Assembly (NCBI RefSeq): GCF_001423405.1
Contig: NZ_LMNS01000036.1
Span: forward strand, 248,001 to 312,000
Direction of reading: 5' to 3'
Source: Methylobacterium sp. Leaf123
Lineage (GTDB): Bacteria > Pseudomonadota > Alphaproteobacteria > Rhizobiales > Beijerinckiaceae
DNA: 64,000 nt
Position numbers and translations under genes: made by a program. Position 1 is the first letter of the stretch. Each line of letters opens with the position of its first letter. Positions 16,042 through 24,474 of this stretch are shown one piece after another. The notes beneath the pieces are model-generated. The model made no database searches. It was not told the DNA's origin and saw only the letters and a program-made list of their open reading frames with translations.

Positions 16042-16616
16042 GGGTCAAAACCCAATCAGATTGACCGTGGGAATATCTGCTGAGGGTGGGAAGATGACCG
16101 TCCGTCTTGAGGAGACGACTTGCTGAAAGCTGCCTTTCTTCCGTGATAAGGTAAGGGATGGCCATGACCGTTGCGCGCTGCCTCTCCAAAGATGAGTTCC
16201 TTGCCTGCTTTGCCGATCCCATGCGGGATGTGACAGCGATAGCGGAACAGGTCCTAGACATCTGGCCATACGTCGACTCGGTGGTGCTCCCGATGGGCGA
16301 GGTGACAGAGGTACACGATGTCGCCTACGTTTACCGGGATGGACGAGGCCGGTTCGACCAAGTCTTGGTTGGAACCGATGCTTCCGAAGTGTTCCTCGTC
16401 GTTGTCATCGACTTGGAAACGCGTGCCATTCACGGGCACCGATGGCTCGATCTTCAAGCGGAATACGGGACCTCGGGCACGTAAGGACAAAGACGGATCG
16501 TAGCGAAAGGCCGATCGGTGCAATGGCGGCTTACGGGACGCGGTGAGGGTCAACCAAACGTCTTAGAAGGCTCGAAAGCGGCACCTCATATGGTCAAGCT
16601 GATTGGGTTTTGAACC
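16042..16616. mobile_element. Putative small element with inverted ends carrying a hypothetical gene
   Basis: The ends are near-identical inverted repeats: left arm 16045-16066 (TCAAAACCCAATCAGATTGA...) and right arm 16592-16613, whose reverse complement differs at only one of 22 bases. GGG/CCC outside each arm extends the match, with one extra base on the right. The roughly 570 bp between them is visibly less GC-rich than its neighbours and has one good open frame (16158-16484). No transposase motif and no target-site duplication were recognised, so this could be a non-autonomous cassette or an unusual palindrome-flanked gene. Confidence 0.5.
16158..16484 (+). CDS. Hypothetical protein, 108 aa
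   Basis: A soluble, mixed-composition protein without a signal peptide or membrane segment. The pattern is an acidic N-terminal helix (SKDEFLACFADPMRDVTAIAEQVLDIWPYVD), a beta-rich middle (VAYVYRDGRGRFDQVLVGTD, VFLVVVIDLETRAIHGHRWLDLQAEYG) and a short tail. I recall similar short conserved hypothetical proteins in proteobacteria but cannot assign a function. Codon use is less GC3-biased than in flanking genes, consistent with acquisition. It is the only gene between the two inverted ends at 16042-16616. Confidence 0.6.
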   Translation: MAMTVARCLSKDEFLACFADPMRDVTAIAEQVLDIWPYVDSVVLPMGEVTEVHDVAYVYRDGRGRFDQVLVGTDASEVFLVVVIDLETRAIHGHRWLDLQAEYGTSGT

Positions 16617-16718
16617 CAAGCCTGACGGTCGTGGTCTACCGAACCCGCCGGGGGATGCGGCCGCGGGCCGGGGGCGGATCGTGCGGTCCGCCGCCTCTCG
16701 GTTCGCTTCAAAAAAACG

Positions 16719-16787
16719 GCGAATGGATCTCAGGCCCAATCCGGCTGATCCCCTCGGGATGGCGGATTGGGCCTGAGATCCATTCGC
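16719..16787 (-). terminator. Long hairpin with T-run on the - strand, after the DUF1127 gene
   Basis: Perfect 25-base arms (16719-16743 and 16763-16787) enclose a 19-nt loop that itself contains ATCCC/GGGAT. Read on the - strand the hairpin is followed by GCCG and then six T (16711-16716), the form of an intrinsic terminator, about 79 nt after the stop of the DUF1127 gene. The arms are much longer than usual for a terminator, so a MITE-like origin is possible. Confidence 0.6.
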
Positions 16788-16865
16788 ATGGGCGCGAGGG
16801 GTACGGCTTCAGGCGACGCGCGGGCGGGCTGAAACGGGACCCGCTTCGGTCAAGCGCAGGCCGGA

Positions 16866-17099
16866 TCAGGCGCCCTGAAACGTGCCCTGGAGGGTGATGG
16901 GGAAGGCAAGGGTCGCGAAGAACGGCGCGACGGTCCGCCCCTTGCCGGGGACCGGCTTGGCGTCGGTCCGCAGCTCCGAAAGGCCGTCACGGGTCAGGCC
17001 GATATCGGCCAGCGCCTCGTCACTCAATTCCCTGAGCATCTCTTCTTCGGCCCAAGCGCGGTAACGGGCGCGAACACTTTCGAAAACCTTGCTGAACAT
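16866..17099 (-). CDS. DUF1127-family small protein
   Basis: A 77-residue protein with the DUF1127 core RYRAWAEEEMLRELSDEALADIGLTRDGL (the family consensus is R-x-R-x3-EL-x2-L-x-D-x-x-L-x-DIGL-x-R). Small DUF1127 proteins in alphaproteobacteria are Arg-rich and have been linked to RNA binding and phosphate or stress responses. The C-terminal 30 residues (GKGRTVAPFFATLAFPITLQGT) are a non-conserved, partly hydrophobic tail. Start 17099 was chosen because it is an ATG with GAGG upstream; a longer frame to 17132 would need TTG. It is transcribed alone toward the long hairpin at 16719-16787. Confidence 0.8.
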   Translation of the reverse strand: MFSKVFESVRARYRAWAEEEMLRELSDEALADIGLTRDGLSELRTDAKPVPGKGRTVAPFFATLAFPITLQGTFQGA

Positions 17100-17318
17100 C
17101 GAATGAGCCTCGATCGCGCCGTCCTTGGTCAAGACGAAGACGGCCCGCGTTGAAAGTCATATGAGGCTTCTCCCCCTCGTGGAGGAGCGCAGATGCTTGG
17201 GATCAGCTCTGCTTGATGCGCATGCATTGCGCAAGAAACGCCCTCTTTTAGCAGTTTGCTCACCTCTTATGCATGGAGGGCGCTCGGTTGATCGGCCGCA
17301 AGCCGGCACCGCGACATG

Positions 17319-17352
17319 AAAAACCCCTCTCCCGAGGTTCGGAAGAGGGGTT
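17319..17352 (-). terminator. Intrinsic terminator downstream of sdaA
   Basis: On the - strand, AACCCCTCT and AGAGGGGTT arms surround a short loop and are followed by a run of T (AAAAA on the + strand at about 17319). It lies about 75 nt after the sdaA stop and would end the soxBDAG-sdaA transcript. The rest of 17100-17427 holds no gene that I can support. Confidence 0.7.
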
Positions 17353-17427
17353 GCGGGATCGGTGACGGCGGGCTGATCGGAGGGAACCCGACGCGCTCCG
17401 ATCGGTCGCTTCGTGGGGCCGTCGATC

Positions 17428-18786
17428 TCAGCAGGCGGCGACGTTGACGGCCAGCCCGCCGAGCGAGGTTTCCTTGTACTTGGCCTGCATGTCGTGGCCG
17501 GTCTGGCGCATGGTCTCGATCACCTCGTCGAGGCTCACCCGGTGCTGGCCGTCGCCGCGCAGCGACAGCGAGGCCGCCACCACCGCCTTGTTGGCGCCGA
17601 AGGCGTTGCGCTCGATGCAGGGCACCTGGACGAGGCCGGCGATCGGGTCGCAGGTCATGCCGAGATGGTGCTCCATGGCGATCTCGGCGGCGTTCTCGAT
17701 CTGGAAGGCCGAGCCGCCGAGCGCCGCCGTGAGGCCCGCCGCCGCCATCGCCGCGGCCGAGCCGACCTCGCCCTGGCAACCGACCTCCGCCCCCGAGATC
17801 GAGGCGCGGGCCTTGATCAGCCCGCCGATGGCGGCGGCGGTGAGCAGGAACTCGCGCCCGCGCTCGTCGCTCCAATCGGGGCAGAAGTCGCGGGTGTAGC
17901 GCAGCACCGCCGGGACGATGCCGGCCGCGCCGTTGGTCGGCGCCGTCACCACCCGGCCGCCCGAGGCGTTCTCTTCGTTGACCGCCAGCGCGTAGAGGCT
18001 GATCCAGTCCATGATCTCGTGGGCCGGGCGGCTGTTGGAGAGCTTGGTCGCCTCCAGGGACTCGTAGAGCCGCTTGGCGCGCCGCCGCACCCGCAGGCCG
18101 CCGGGCAATTCGCCGTCCATGCGCAGGCCGCGCTCGATGCAGGCGAACATCGCGTCGCGGATCGCGTCGAGGCCGCTATCGATCTCCTCGCGCGTGCGCA
18201 GGGTCAGCTCGTTGGCGAGCTGGATCTGCGGAACCGTGAGGCCGGTGCGCAGGGTGAGGTCGAGGAGTTCGCGCCCGCTGCCGAAGGCCAGCGGCGGTTC
18301 CTGCCCTGTCTCCCCGACCGAGGCGGCTTCCGCCTCCGCGGCGGTGACGACGAAGCCGCCGCCGACCGAGTAGAAGATCTGGTCCTCGATCAGCGCATCC
18401 CCGGCATCGTAGGCGCGAAAGCGCATGCCGTTGGTGTGCAGCGGCAGGATGTCCTTGAAGTTGAAGACGAGGTCGCGCTCGGCGTCGAAATGGACGCCCG
18501 GAATGCCGAGATCGCCGGTGCGGCGCAGTTCGTCGGAAAGCGGCGCGGTTTGGTCGGGGTCGATGGTGGAGGGCGCGTGGCCGAGCAGCCCGAGCAGGAT
18601 CGCCACGTCGGTGCCGTGGCCGCGGCCGGTCCAGGCGAGCGAGCCGTAGATCTCGGCGCTGATCCGGGCGACGCCGCCGCGGGCGAGCAGGGTCTCGCGG
18701 AACCGGCGCCCGGCGATCATCGGGCCGACGGTATGGGAACTCGACGGACCGATCCCGATCTTGAACAGATCGAAGGTGCTGATCAT
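17428..18786 (-). CDS. sdaA: L-serine ammonia-lyase, iron-sulfur dependent
   Basis: A 452-residue single-chain L-serine dehydratase that converts serine to pyruvate and ammonia. The N-terminus has IGPSSSHTVGPM (beta-domain signature). The 4Fe-4S ligands are the cysteines in EVGCQGE, MTCDPIAG and VPCIERN. The protein ends in ...AAC, the C-terminal Cys that inserts into the active site in characterised bacterial enzymes of this type. It is the last gene of the sarcosine oxidase cluster, so it probably completes the route from sarcosine-derived glycine and methylene-THF (joined as serine by a GlyA elsewhere) to pyruvate. A 74-nt gap with a strong hairpin separates it from soxG. Confidence 0.94.
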   Translation of the reverse strand: MISTFDLFKIGIGPSSSHTVGPMIAGRRFRETLLARGGVARISAEIYGSLAWTGRGHGTDVAILLGLLGHAPSTIDPDQTAPLSDELRRTGDLGIPGVHFDAERDLVFNFKDILPLHTNGMRFRAYDAGDALIEDQIFYSVGGGFVVTAAEAEAASVGETGQEPPLAFGSGRELLDLTLRTGLTVPQIQLANELTLRTREEIDSGLDAIRDAMFACIERGLRMDGELPGGLRVRRRAKRLYESLEATKLSNSRPAHEIMDWISLYALAVNEENASGGRVVTAPTNGAAGIVPAVLRYTRDFCPDWSDERGREFLLTAAAIGGLIKARASISGAEVGCQGEVGSAAAMAAAGLTAALGGSAFQIENAAEIAMEHHLGMTCDPIAGLVQVPCIERNAFGANKAVVAASLSLRGDGQHRVSLDEVIETMRQTGHDMQAKYKETSLGGLAVNVAAC

Positions 18787-18808
18787 CGGATCCGTTGCTC
18801 TCTCTCAG

Positions 18809-18846
18809 GCGCTTCTCCCCGAACCTGTCGGATCGGGGAGAAGCGC
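18809..18846 (-). terminator. Intercistronic hairpin between soxG and sdaA
   Basis: Perfect 14-base arms (18809-18822 and 18833-18846, GCGCTTCTCCCCGA type) with a 10-nt loop. No T-run follows on the - strand, so it is more likely an attenuating or mRNA-processing hairpin that sets the soxG to sdaA ratio than a full stop. Confidence 0.5.
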
Positions 18847-18860
18847 GTCACGACAGGGTG

Positions 18861-19451
18861 TTAGTGGGCGGCCGGTCCCTCGACCCCGAAGACGGCCTCA
18901 TTGAGGAGACCATGGACGTAGGTCGAGAACGAGCGCCAGCACTCGACGCGGTAGAGCGGTGCGGCACTCGCGCGGATCAGCACGATCTCGGACTTGCCGA
19001 GCAGGGTGCGGGTGGCGCTGCCCGGCGGGAAGGCGGTCTCGGACAGATCCAGCGGGCAGCCGGCATTGAGCACCGCCGCGGCCTGCCGGCCGGACACGTC
19101 GATGCCGACATTGCGGTGGGAGACATCGACCAGGGAATGGGGCACCCCGGCAAGCGCGTCGTGGAAGCGGCCCTGCAGCAGGTCGGCATCGGCCTCGGGG
19201 CCGCCGATGAGCCACTCGTCGGGCCCGAGGCGGGCGAGCCAGACCTCGCCGTCGGTGCCGACCGTGTTGATCGGCGCGTCGAGCGCGAGCCCGGCGAGCT
19301 TCGGCGCGGCGCCCTTGGCGAGCCGTGCCCGCAGGGAGAAGCGCGCCTCGGCGCCGGCGGGCCGGACCGATACGCCCGAACCGGTGGGGGCCGAGCGGGT
19401 CTGAGCGCCGAGCGGCAGGGCGCGGGCGGCGCGGTAGCGGGTCTCAAGCAT
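18861..19451 (-). CDS. soxG: Sarcosine oxidase gamma subunit
   Basis: A 196-residue protein related to the GcvT fold (GPDEWLIGGP, LVDVSHRNVGIDVSGRQAAAVLNAGCPLDL, TLLGKSEIVLIR, VECWRSFSTYVHGLL are the conserved segments of heterotetrameric sarcosine oxidase gamma). ATG 19451 lies 8 bases inside the end of soxA, the usual overlap for this operon; a longer frame to 19502 reads through the soxA coding end and has no family similarity. It is part of the SoxBDAG complex that oxidises sarcosine to glycine. Confidence 0.92.
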   Translation of the reverse strand: MLETRYRAARALPLGAQTRSAPTGSGVSVRPAGAEARFSLRARLAKGAAPKLAGLALDAPINTVGTDGEVWLARLGPDEWLIGGPEADADLLQGRFHDALAGVPHSLVDVSHRNVGIDVSGRQAAAVLNAGCPLDLSETAFPPGSATRTLLGKSEIVLIRASAAPLYRVECWRSFSTYVHGLLNEAVFGVEGPAAH

Positions 19452-22431
19452 TGATGCGCTCCCCCTGGACGTCGAAGAAGACCGGTTCGCAGACGGTGAC
19501 ACGGGTGAAGCCGTCCGGCGTGGTGACGAAGAGCTGGCCGTTCATCCGCTCGCGTCCGCCCTCGACCAGGGCCAGCGCGATGGAGCGTCCGCAATTCGCG
19601 CTCCAGTAGCTCGACGTGACGTGGCCGAGCATGCGCATCGGGATCGGCTGGTTGGTGTCGGCGACGATCTGCGCGCCCTCGTCGAGGACGAGTTTGGGAT
19701 CGTCGGTCATGAGGCCGACGAGCTGCTTGCGGCCGGTGGCGACCACGTCGGGGCGCGCCAGCGAGCGCTTTCCGACGAAGTCCTTCTTGGCCTTCGGGAT
19801 CATCCCGGCCATGCCGACATCGTCCGGGGTCACCGTGCCGTCGGTCTCCTGGCCGACGATGATGTAGCCCTTCTCGGCGCGCAGCACGTGCATCGTCTCG
19901 GTGCCGTAGGGCGTGATGCCGTGGGCCTGGCCCGATTCGAACACCGCTTCCCAGACCGCGCGGGCGTGGTCGGCGGGCACGTTGATCTCGAAGCCGAGTT
20001 CACCGGTGAACGACACCCGGAACAGCCGGGTCGGCACGCCGCAGATCGTTCCCGTGCGCATCGCCATGTGCGGGAAGGCTTCCGGCGACAGGTCGATGCC
20101 GTCCACCAGCGGGGCGATCACGGCGCGGGCCTTCGGGCCCTGGAGCGCGATCACCGCCCATTGCTCGGTGGTCGAGGTCAGGAACACTTCGAGCTCCGGC
20201 CACTCGGTCTGGAGGTAATCCTCCATGTGGCCGAGCACGCGGGCCGCGCCGCCGGTCGTGGTGGTGACGTGGAAGCACTCGTCCGAGACACGGGCGACGA
20301 CGCCGTCGTCGAGGATGTAGCCGTCCTCCTTCAGCATCAGCCCGTAGCGGCAGCGACCCGGCGCGAGCTTGGTCCAGGGGTTGATGTAGAGGCGATTCAT
20401 GAACTCGGCGGCATCGCGGCCGACGATCTCGATCTTGCCCAGCGTCGAGGCGTCGAAGATGCCGACACCCTCGCGCACCGCCTTGCACTCGCGGGCGACC
20501 GCGGCGTGCAGATCCTCGCCGTTCTTCGGGAAGTACCAAGCGCGACGCCACAGGGCGACGTTCTCGAACAGGGCGCCGTGGGCCTCCGCCCATTCATGGA
20601 TCGGCGTGGTGCGGATCGGGTCGAACAGGGCGTGGCGGGCGGGGCCCACCAGCGCGCCGAAGGTCACCGGCGTATAGGGCGGCCGGAAGGTCGTGGTGCC
20701 GACGGCGGGCAGCGCCTTGTCGAGCTGCCCGGCGACGATGCCGAGCGCGTTCATGTTCGAGGTCTTGCCCTGGTCGGTCGCCATGCCCGTCGTGGTGTAG
20801 CGCTTGACGTGCTCGATCGACTGGAAGCCCTCGCGAACGGCGAGCTTGATGTCCTTGGCGGTGACATCGTTCTGGTAATCGACGAAGGCGCGGACCTTGG
20901 TCGGGTTCGCGTCGGTCGGCATGATCCGCACCGGCTGGAAGCCGGTGAAGGTCGCCGTCGCCGTGAAGTCTTGCCGTGCGTCGGAACCCGCGGCGGCAGC
21001 GCCCGCGGCAAAGCCGTCCGCGAGGCAGGCGGCGAGGTCGTAGGTGCCGCGGGCGGCACCCGCCGAGCGCTCGGCCTGGGCCGAGATGCTCGGCACGAAG
21101 GCATCGATGCTCTCGTCGTAGCGGAGCTTGCCGCGGGACTGCGAGAACAGGTGGACGGCGGGCGTCCAGCCGCCGGACATGCCGACGCAGTCGCAGGGGA
21201 GAATGCGACGGCCGCCGCACCGGCCGTCGCTCCCGACAGGCGCCACGATGAGACCCGTGACGCGCTTTCGGCCCTTCGATCCGACCACGGTGTGGCCGGT
21301 CAACACATCGGCCCCGGCCGCGCGCAACTGCGCCAGCTCCGGACCGCAATCCGCTTCCAGGCGCAGATCGACGAGGGTGACGTCGAGGCCCGCATCGCGC
21401 GCATCGATCGCGGCCTGGTAGGCGGAGGCGCCGCTCGTGGCGAAGACGAGCTTGCGGCCCGGCGCGACGCCGTAGCGGTTGATGAAGACCCGCACGCTCT
21501 CGGCGAGCAGGATGCCCGGCCGGTCGTTGTCGGCGAAGACGAGGGGACGCTCGTGGGAACCGCCGGCGAGCACCACCTCGCCCGCCCGCACCTGCCACAG
21601 ACGCTCGCGCGGCCCCGGCGTGGCGGAGGACGGCAGATGGTCGCTGACGCGCTCGGTCATCGCCACATGGTTGTGGTTGTAATAGCCGAAGGCGGTGGTG
21701 CGGGGCAGCAGGATCACGTTTTCCCGGCCGTCGAGGTCCGCCAGCGTCTCGGCGAGCCAGGTCGCGGCGGGGCGTCCGTCGATCTGCGCGGTCGTGTCGT
21801 GCAGGAGCGAGCCGCCGGGCTCGGGGCCCTCGTCGGCCAGGATCACCCGCTTGCCGGTGCGCGCCGCGGCGAGCGCGGCGGCGAGACCCGCCGGGCCGGC
21901 GCCGACGATGAGCACGTCGCAATGGGCGTGGCGGTTGGCGTAGCGGTCGGGATCGGCCTCGGTCGGGGCCTTGCCGAGACCCGCGGCGGCGCGGATGAAC
22001 GGCTCATAGACCCGGTCCCAGAACTTCCGGGGCCACATGAAGGTCTTGTAGTAGAAGCCCGCCACGAAGACCGGCGAGAGCAGGTCGTTGACGGCGCCGA
22101 CGTCGAAGTCGAGCGACGGCCAGTGGTTCTGCGAGGTCGTGCGCAGGCCGGAGCGGGCCTCGACCACGGAGGCGCGGTTGTTGGGGTCGATCCGGCCCGG
22201 GCCGCGATCGACCGAGAGCAGCGCGCTCGGCTCGTCGGGGCCGTGGCTCAGGATGCCGCGGGGGCGGTGATACTTGAACGAGCGTCCGACGAGGTGGATG
22301 CCGTTGGCCAGCAGCGCCGAGGCGACGGTGTCGCCGGCATATCCGTGGACCGGCTTTCCGTTGAACTCGAAGACGATGGGGCGGGTGCGGTCGACGCGTC
22401 CGCCGCGGGACAATCTGAACGGCTGTGCCAT
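19444..22431 (-). CDS. soxA: Sarcosine oxidase alpha subunit
   Basis: A 995-residue subunit of heterotetrameric sarcosine oxidase. In order: an N-terminal 2Fe-2S-ferredoxin-like domain without obvious cluster cysteines (FEFNGKPVHGYAGDTVASALLANG), a Rossmann NAD-binding region (DVLIVGAGPAGLAAALAAARTG), and a C-terminal GcvT-like folate-binding domain from about residue 600 (DASTLGKIEIVGRDAAEFMNRLY, ELGFEINVP). It binds NAD and tetrahydrofolate and traps the methyl carbon as 5,10-methylene-THF. The start is adjacent to the soxD stop (1 nt) and the end overlaps soxG. Confidence 0.95.
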   Translation of the reverse strand: MAQPFRLSRGGRVDRTRPIVFEFNGKPVHGYAGDTVASALLANGIHLVGRSFKYHRPRGILSHGPDEPSALLSVDRGPGRIDPNNRASVVEARSGLRTTSQNHWPSLDFDVGAVNDLLSPVFVAGFYYKTFMWPRKFWDRVYEPFIRAAAGLGKAPTEADPDRYANRHAHCDVLIVGAGPAGLAAALAAARTGKRVILADEGPEPGGSLLHDTTAQIDGRPAATWLAETLADLDGRENVILLPRTTAFGYYNHNHVAMTERVSDHLPSSATPGPRERLWQVRAGEVVLAGGSHERPLVFADNDRPGILLAESVRVFINRYGVAPGRKLVFATSGASAYQAAIDARDAGLDVTLVDLRLEADCGPELAQLRAAGADVLTGHTVVGSKGRKRVTGLIVAPVGSDGRCGGRRILPCDCVGMSGGWTPAVHLFSQSRGKLRYDESIDAFVPSISAQAERSAGAARGTYDLAACLADGFAAGAAAAGSDARQDFTATATFTGFQPVRIMPTDANPTKVRAFVDYQNDVTAKDIKLAVREGFQSIEHVKRYTTTGMATDQGKTSNMNALGIVAGQLDKALPAVGTTTFRPPYTPVTFGALVGPARHALFDPIRTTPIHEWAEAHGALFENVALWRRAWYFPKNGEDLHAAVARECKAVREGVGIFDASTLGKIEIVGRDAAEFMNRLYINPWTKLAPGRCRYGLMLKEDGYILDDGVVARVSDECFHVTTTTGGAARVLGHMEDYLQTEWPELEVFLTSTTEQWAVIALQGPKARAVIAPLVDGIDLSPEAFPHMAMRTGTICGVPTRLFRVSFTGELGFEINVPADHARAVWEAVFESGQAHGITPYGTETMHVLRAEKGYIIVGQETDGTVTPDDVGMAGMIPKAKKDFVGKRSLARPDVVATGRKQLVGLMTDDPKLVLDEGAQIVADTNQPIPMRMLGHVTSSYWSANCGRSIALALVEGGRERMNGQLFVTTPDGFTRVTVCEPVFFDVQGERINA

Positions 22432-22432
22432 C

Positions 22433-22765
22433 TCACGCCCTCGTCTCGCTCTGGGTGGCCGAATTGGGTCCGAGAATCGTTCCCGGTTTCACGCCGGATT
22501 TCGGCTGCTCGCCGATCGGATAGGTCTCGACGAAGCGATCGCTGATCGTGTCGCGCAGGGCGTTGAACCAGCGTCCGCAGCCGTGGATGTGGCACCAGCG
22601 CTCGGCATGCACGCCCTTGGGGTTGGCGCGCACGAACAGGTGCTCGCTCCAGCCGCCGTCATCGACGGCCATGGGGTCGGCGGGGCGGGCGATATGGGCT
22701 TGGCCGCCGCACCGGAATTCGGTCTCGGGCCGTTTGCCGCAATTGGGACAGGCGATCAGCAGCAT
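22433..22765 (-). CDS. soxD: Sarcosine oxidase delta subunit
   Basis: A 110-residue zinc-binding subunit. CPNCGKRPETEFRCGG gives the first metal ligands, and HLFVRANPKGVHAERWCHIHGCGRWF carries the conserved tryptophan and Cys/His. Length and motif order match SoxD. It lies 25 nt after soxB and 1 nt before soxA, in the canonical B-D-A-G order. The last 25 residues (PKSGVKPGTILGPNSATQSETRA) are a variable tail. Confidence 0.94.
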   Translation of the reverse strand: MLLIACPNCGKRPETEFRCGGQAHIARPADPMAVDDGGWSEHLFVRANPKGVHAERWCHIHGCGRWFNALRDTISDRFVETYPIGEQPKSGVKPGTILGPNSATQSETRA

Positions 22766-22790
22766 GGTTCGAGCTCCCGACGGATGCGGA

Positions 22791-24044
22791 TCAGTGCGCG
22801 ACGGCCGCGGCGGCGGCTTCGTCGATGAGGCGCCCGGTGCGGAACCGGTCGAGGGTGAAGGGCGCGTTGATCGCGTGCGGCGTGCCGGTCGCGAGCGTAT
22901 GGGCGAAGACGTGGCCCGAGCCCGGCGTCGCCTTGAAGCCGCCGGTGCCCCAGCCGCAATTGACGAACAGGTTCGGCACCGGGGTCTTGCCGATGATCGG
23001 CGAACGGTCCGGGGTCACGTCGACGATGCCGCCCCAGGAGCGCAGCATCCGCATCCGGGTGAATTGCGGGAATAGCTCGCAGATCGCATCCAGCGTGTGG
23101 GTGGTGATGTGGAGGCCACCCTGCTGGCTGTAGGAGGTGTACTGGTCGGTGCCGGCGCCGATCACCAGCTCGCCCTTGTCGGATTGCGACAGGTAGGCGT
23201 GGACCGCGTTCGACATCACCACGCAGGGGAAGCACGGCTTGACCGGCTCGGAGACGAGCGCCTGGAGCGGGTAGCTCTCCAGCGGCATCGACACGCCGGC
23301 CATCGACATCAGTGTCGAGGTGTGGCCGGCGGCGACCACGCCGATCCGGCCGGCGCCGATGAAGCCGCGGGTGGTCTCGACGCCCACCGCCGCACCGGAG
23401 GCGTCGCGGCGGATGCCGGTGACCTCACAATTCTGGATGATGTCGACGCCGCGGTTGTCGGCGCCGCGGGCGTAGCCCCAGGCCACCGCATCGTGGCGGG
23501 CGGTGCCGGCCCGGCGCTGGAGCGCGCCGCCGAGCACCGGGTAGCGCAGGCTTCCCGAGATATCGAGCGGCGGGCAGAATTCCTTGCACTCTTCCTTCGA
23601 GAGCCACTCGTTGTCGATGCCGTTGAGACGGTTGGAATAGACGTGGCGCTTGAAGCTCTGAACGTCGTGGATGTTGTGCGCGAGCATCAACACGCCGCGC
23701 TGGGAGAACATGATGTTGTAGTTCAGCTCCTGGCTGAGCCCCTCCCAGAGCTTGAGCGCGTGCTCGTACATCGCCGCGCTCTCGTCGTAGAGGTAGTTGG
23801 AGCGGATGATCGTGGTGTTGCGGCCGGTATTGCCGCCGCCGATCCAGCCCTTCTCCAGCACCGCCACGTTGGTGATGCCGTGCACGGTGGCGAGATAATA
23901 GGCAGTCGCCAGCCCATGTCCGCCGCCGCCGACGATGACGACGTCGTAGCGGGGCTTGGGCTCGGGGGCACGCCATTGGCGGCCCCAGCCCGTATGGCCC
24001 CGCATGGATTCGGAGAGTAGCGACGTGAGGGAGAAGCGGCGCAT
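22791..24044 (-). CDS. soxB: Sarcosine oxidase beta subunit
   Basis: A 417-residue flavoprotein (DAO/GlxO fold) holding noncovalent FAD and covalent FMN. It has the dinucleotide motif DVVIVGGGGHGLATAYYLA at about residue 32, NTGRNTTIIRSNYLY, HDAVAWGYARGADNRGV and the C-terminal GWGTGGFKATPGSG. ATG 24044 gives exactly the family length and begins MRRFSLTSLL, a typical SoxB start, with GAGGTCG upstream; a longer frame to 24182 extends into the promoter region. It heads the - strand operon soxB-D-A-G-sdaA, divergent from the GbdR-like regulator. Confidence 0.95.
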   Translation of the reverse strand: MRRFSLTSLLSESMRGHTGWGRQWRAPEPKPRYDVVIVGGGGHGLATAYYLATVHGITNVAVLEKGWIGGGNTGRNTTIIRSNYLYDESAAMYEHALKLWEGLSQELNYNIMFSQRGVLMLAHNIHDVQSFKRHVYSNRLNGIDNEWLSKEECKEFCPPLDISGSLRYPVLGGALQRRAGTARHDAVAWGYARGADNRGVDIIQNCEVTGIRRDASGAAVGVETTRGFIGAGRIGVVAAGHTSTLMSMAGVSMPLESYPLQALVSEPVKPCFPCVVMSNAVHAYLSQSDKGELVIGAGTDQYTSYSQQGGLHITTHTLDAICELFPQFTRMRMLRSWGGIVDVTPDRSPIIGKTPVPNLFVNCGWGTGGFKATPGSGHVFAHTLATGTPHAINAPFTLDRFRTGRLIDEAAAAAVAH

Positions 24045-24474
24045 CGGTCGACCTCGCGGTGTTGACGGATCATGGTCCGCGCGCCGCGGCGGGGCTTGAT
24101 CGACGGCGACCGCGAGTTTGGGATTCCCGACTTCGATCGATTTCCCGGCATTTCCCGCCCAAATGCCGCCGGGCGGCCGCAACAGGCCCAGTTCGGCGCT
24201 CTGTTTCGCGCCTCTGCTTGACTGACAAACCGGACGGCTTGTCCGATCACGCGGCCGTGAGCCGAGGGGCGAACAAGAATTATTCTATTGCGTTCGGCGG
24301 CCGATCGGAGATTAAGTTCCACTGTGGCGCCGCCTCGGCGGACGTGCCGCGTCCGATCGACCGAGCCGGATACAACCGGAGCGACCCCGAATCGCTCTCC
24401 GGCCCGCGCAAGGATCGGCGCGGCACGTGAATTGCGCACCAAGCCGTGGCACAGGCCGACAAACGGTGGTCGGG
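24045..24474. promoter_or_regulatory. Divergent control region between soxB and the GlxA/GbdR-like regulator
   Basis: About 430 bp with no gene, containing the likely outward promoters of the sox operon and the regulator. One clear inverted repeat is present: GACAAACC-GGAC-GGCTTGTC (24224-24243, one mismatch), a candidate operator. A locally AT-rich stretch (about 24277-24320, ACAAGAATTATTCTATTG) is the most promoter-like part. Confidence 0.45.

Noticed and set aside
16042..16616. Classical insertion sequence
   Set aside because: No transposase, DDE motif or target-site duplication is visible; only described as a possible non-autonomous unit.
17125..17319. 64-codon + strand frame
   Set aside because: No ribosome site or recognisable product; lies in the gap between DUF1127 and the sdaA terminator.
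19621..22545. 974-codon open frame on the + strand
   Set aside because: Antisense to soxA, whose protein is fully convincing; the product has no domains.
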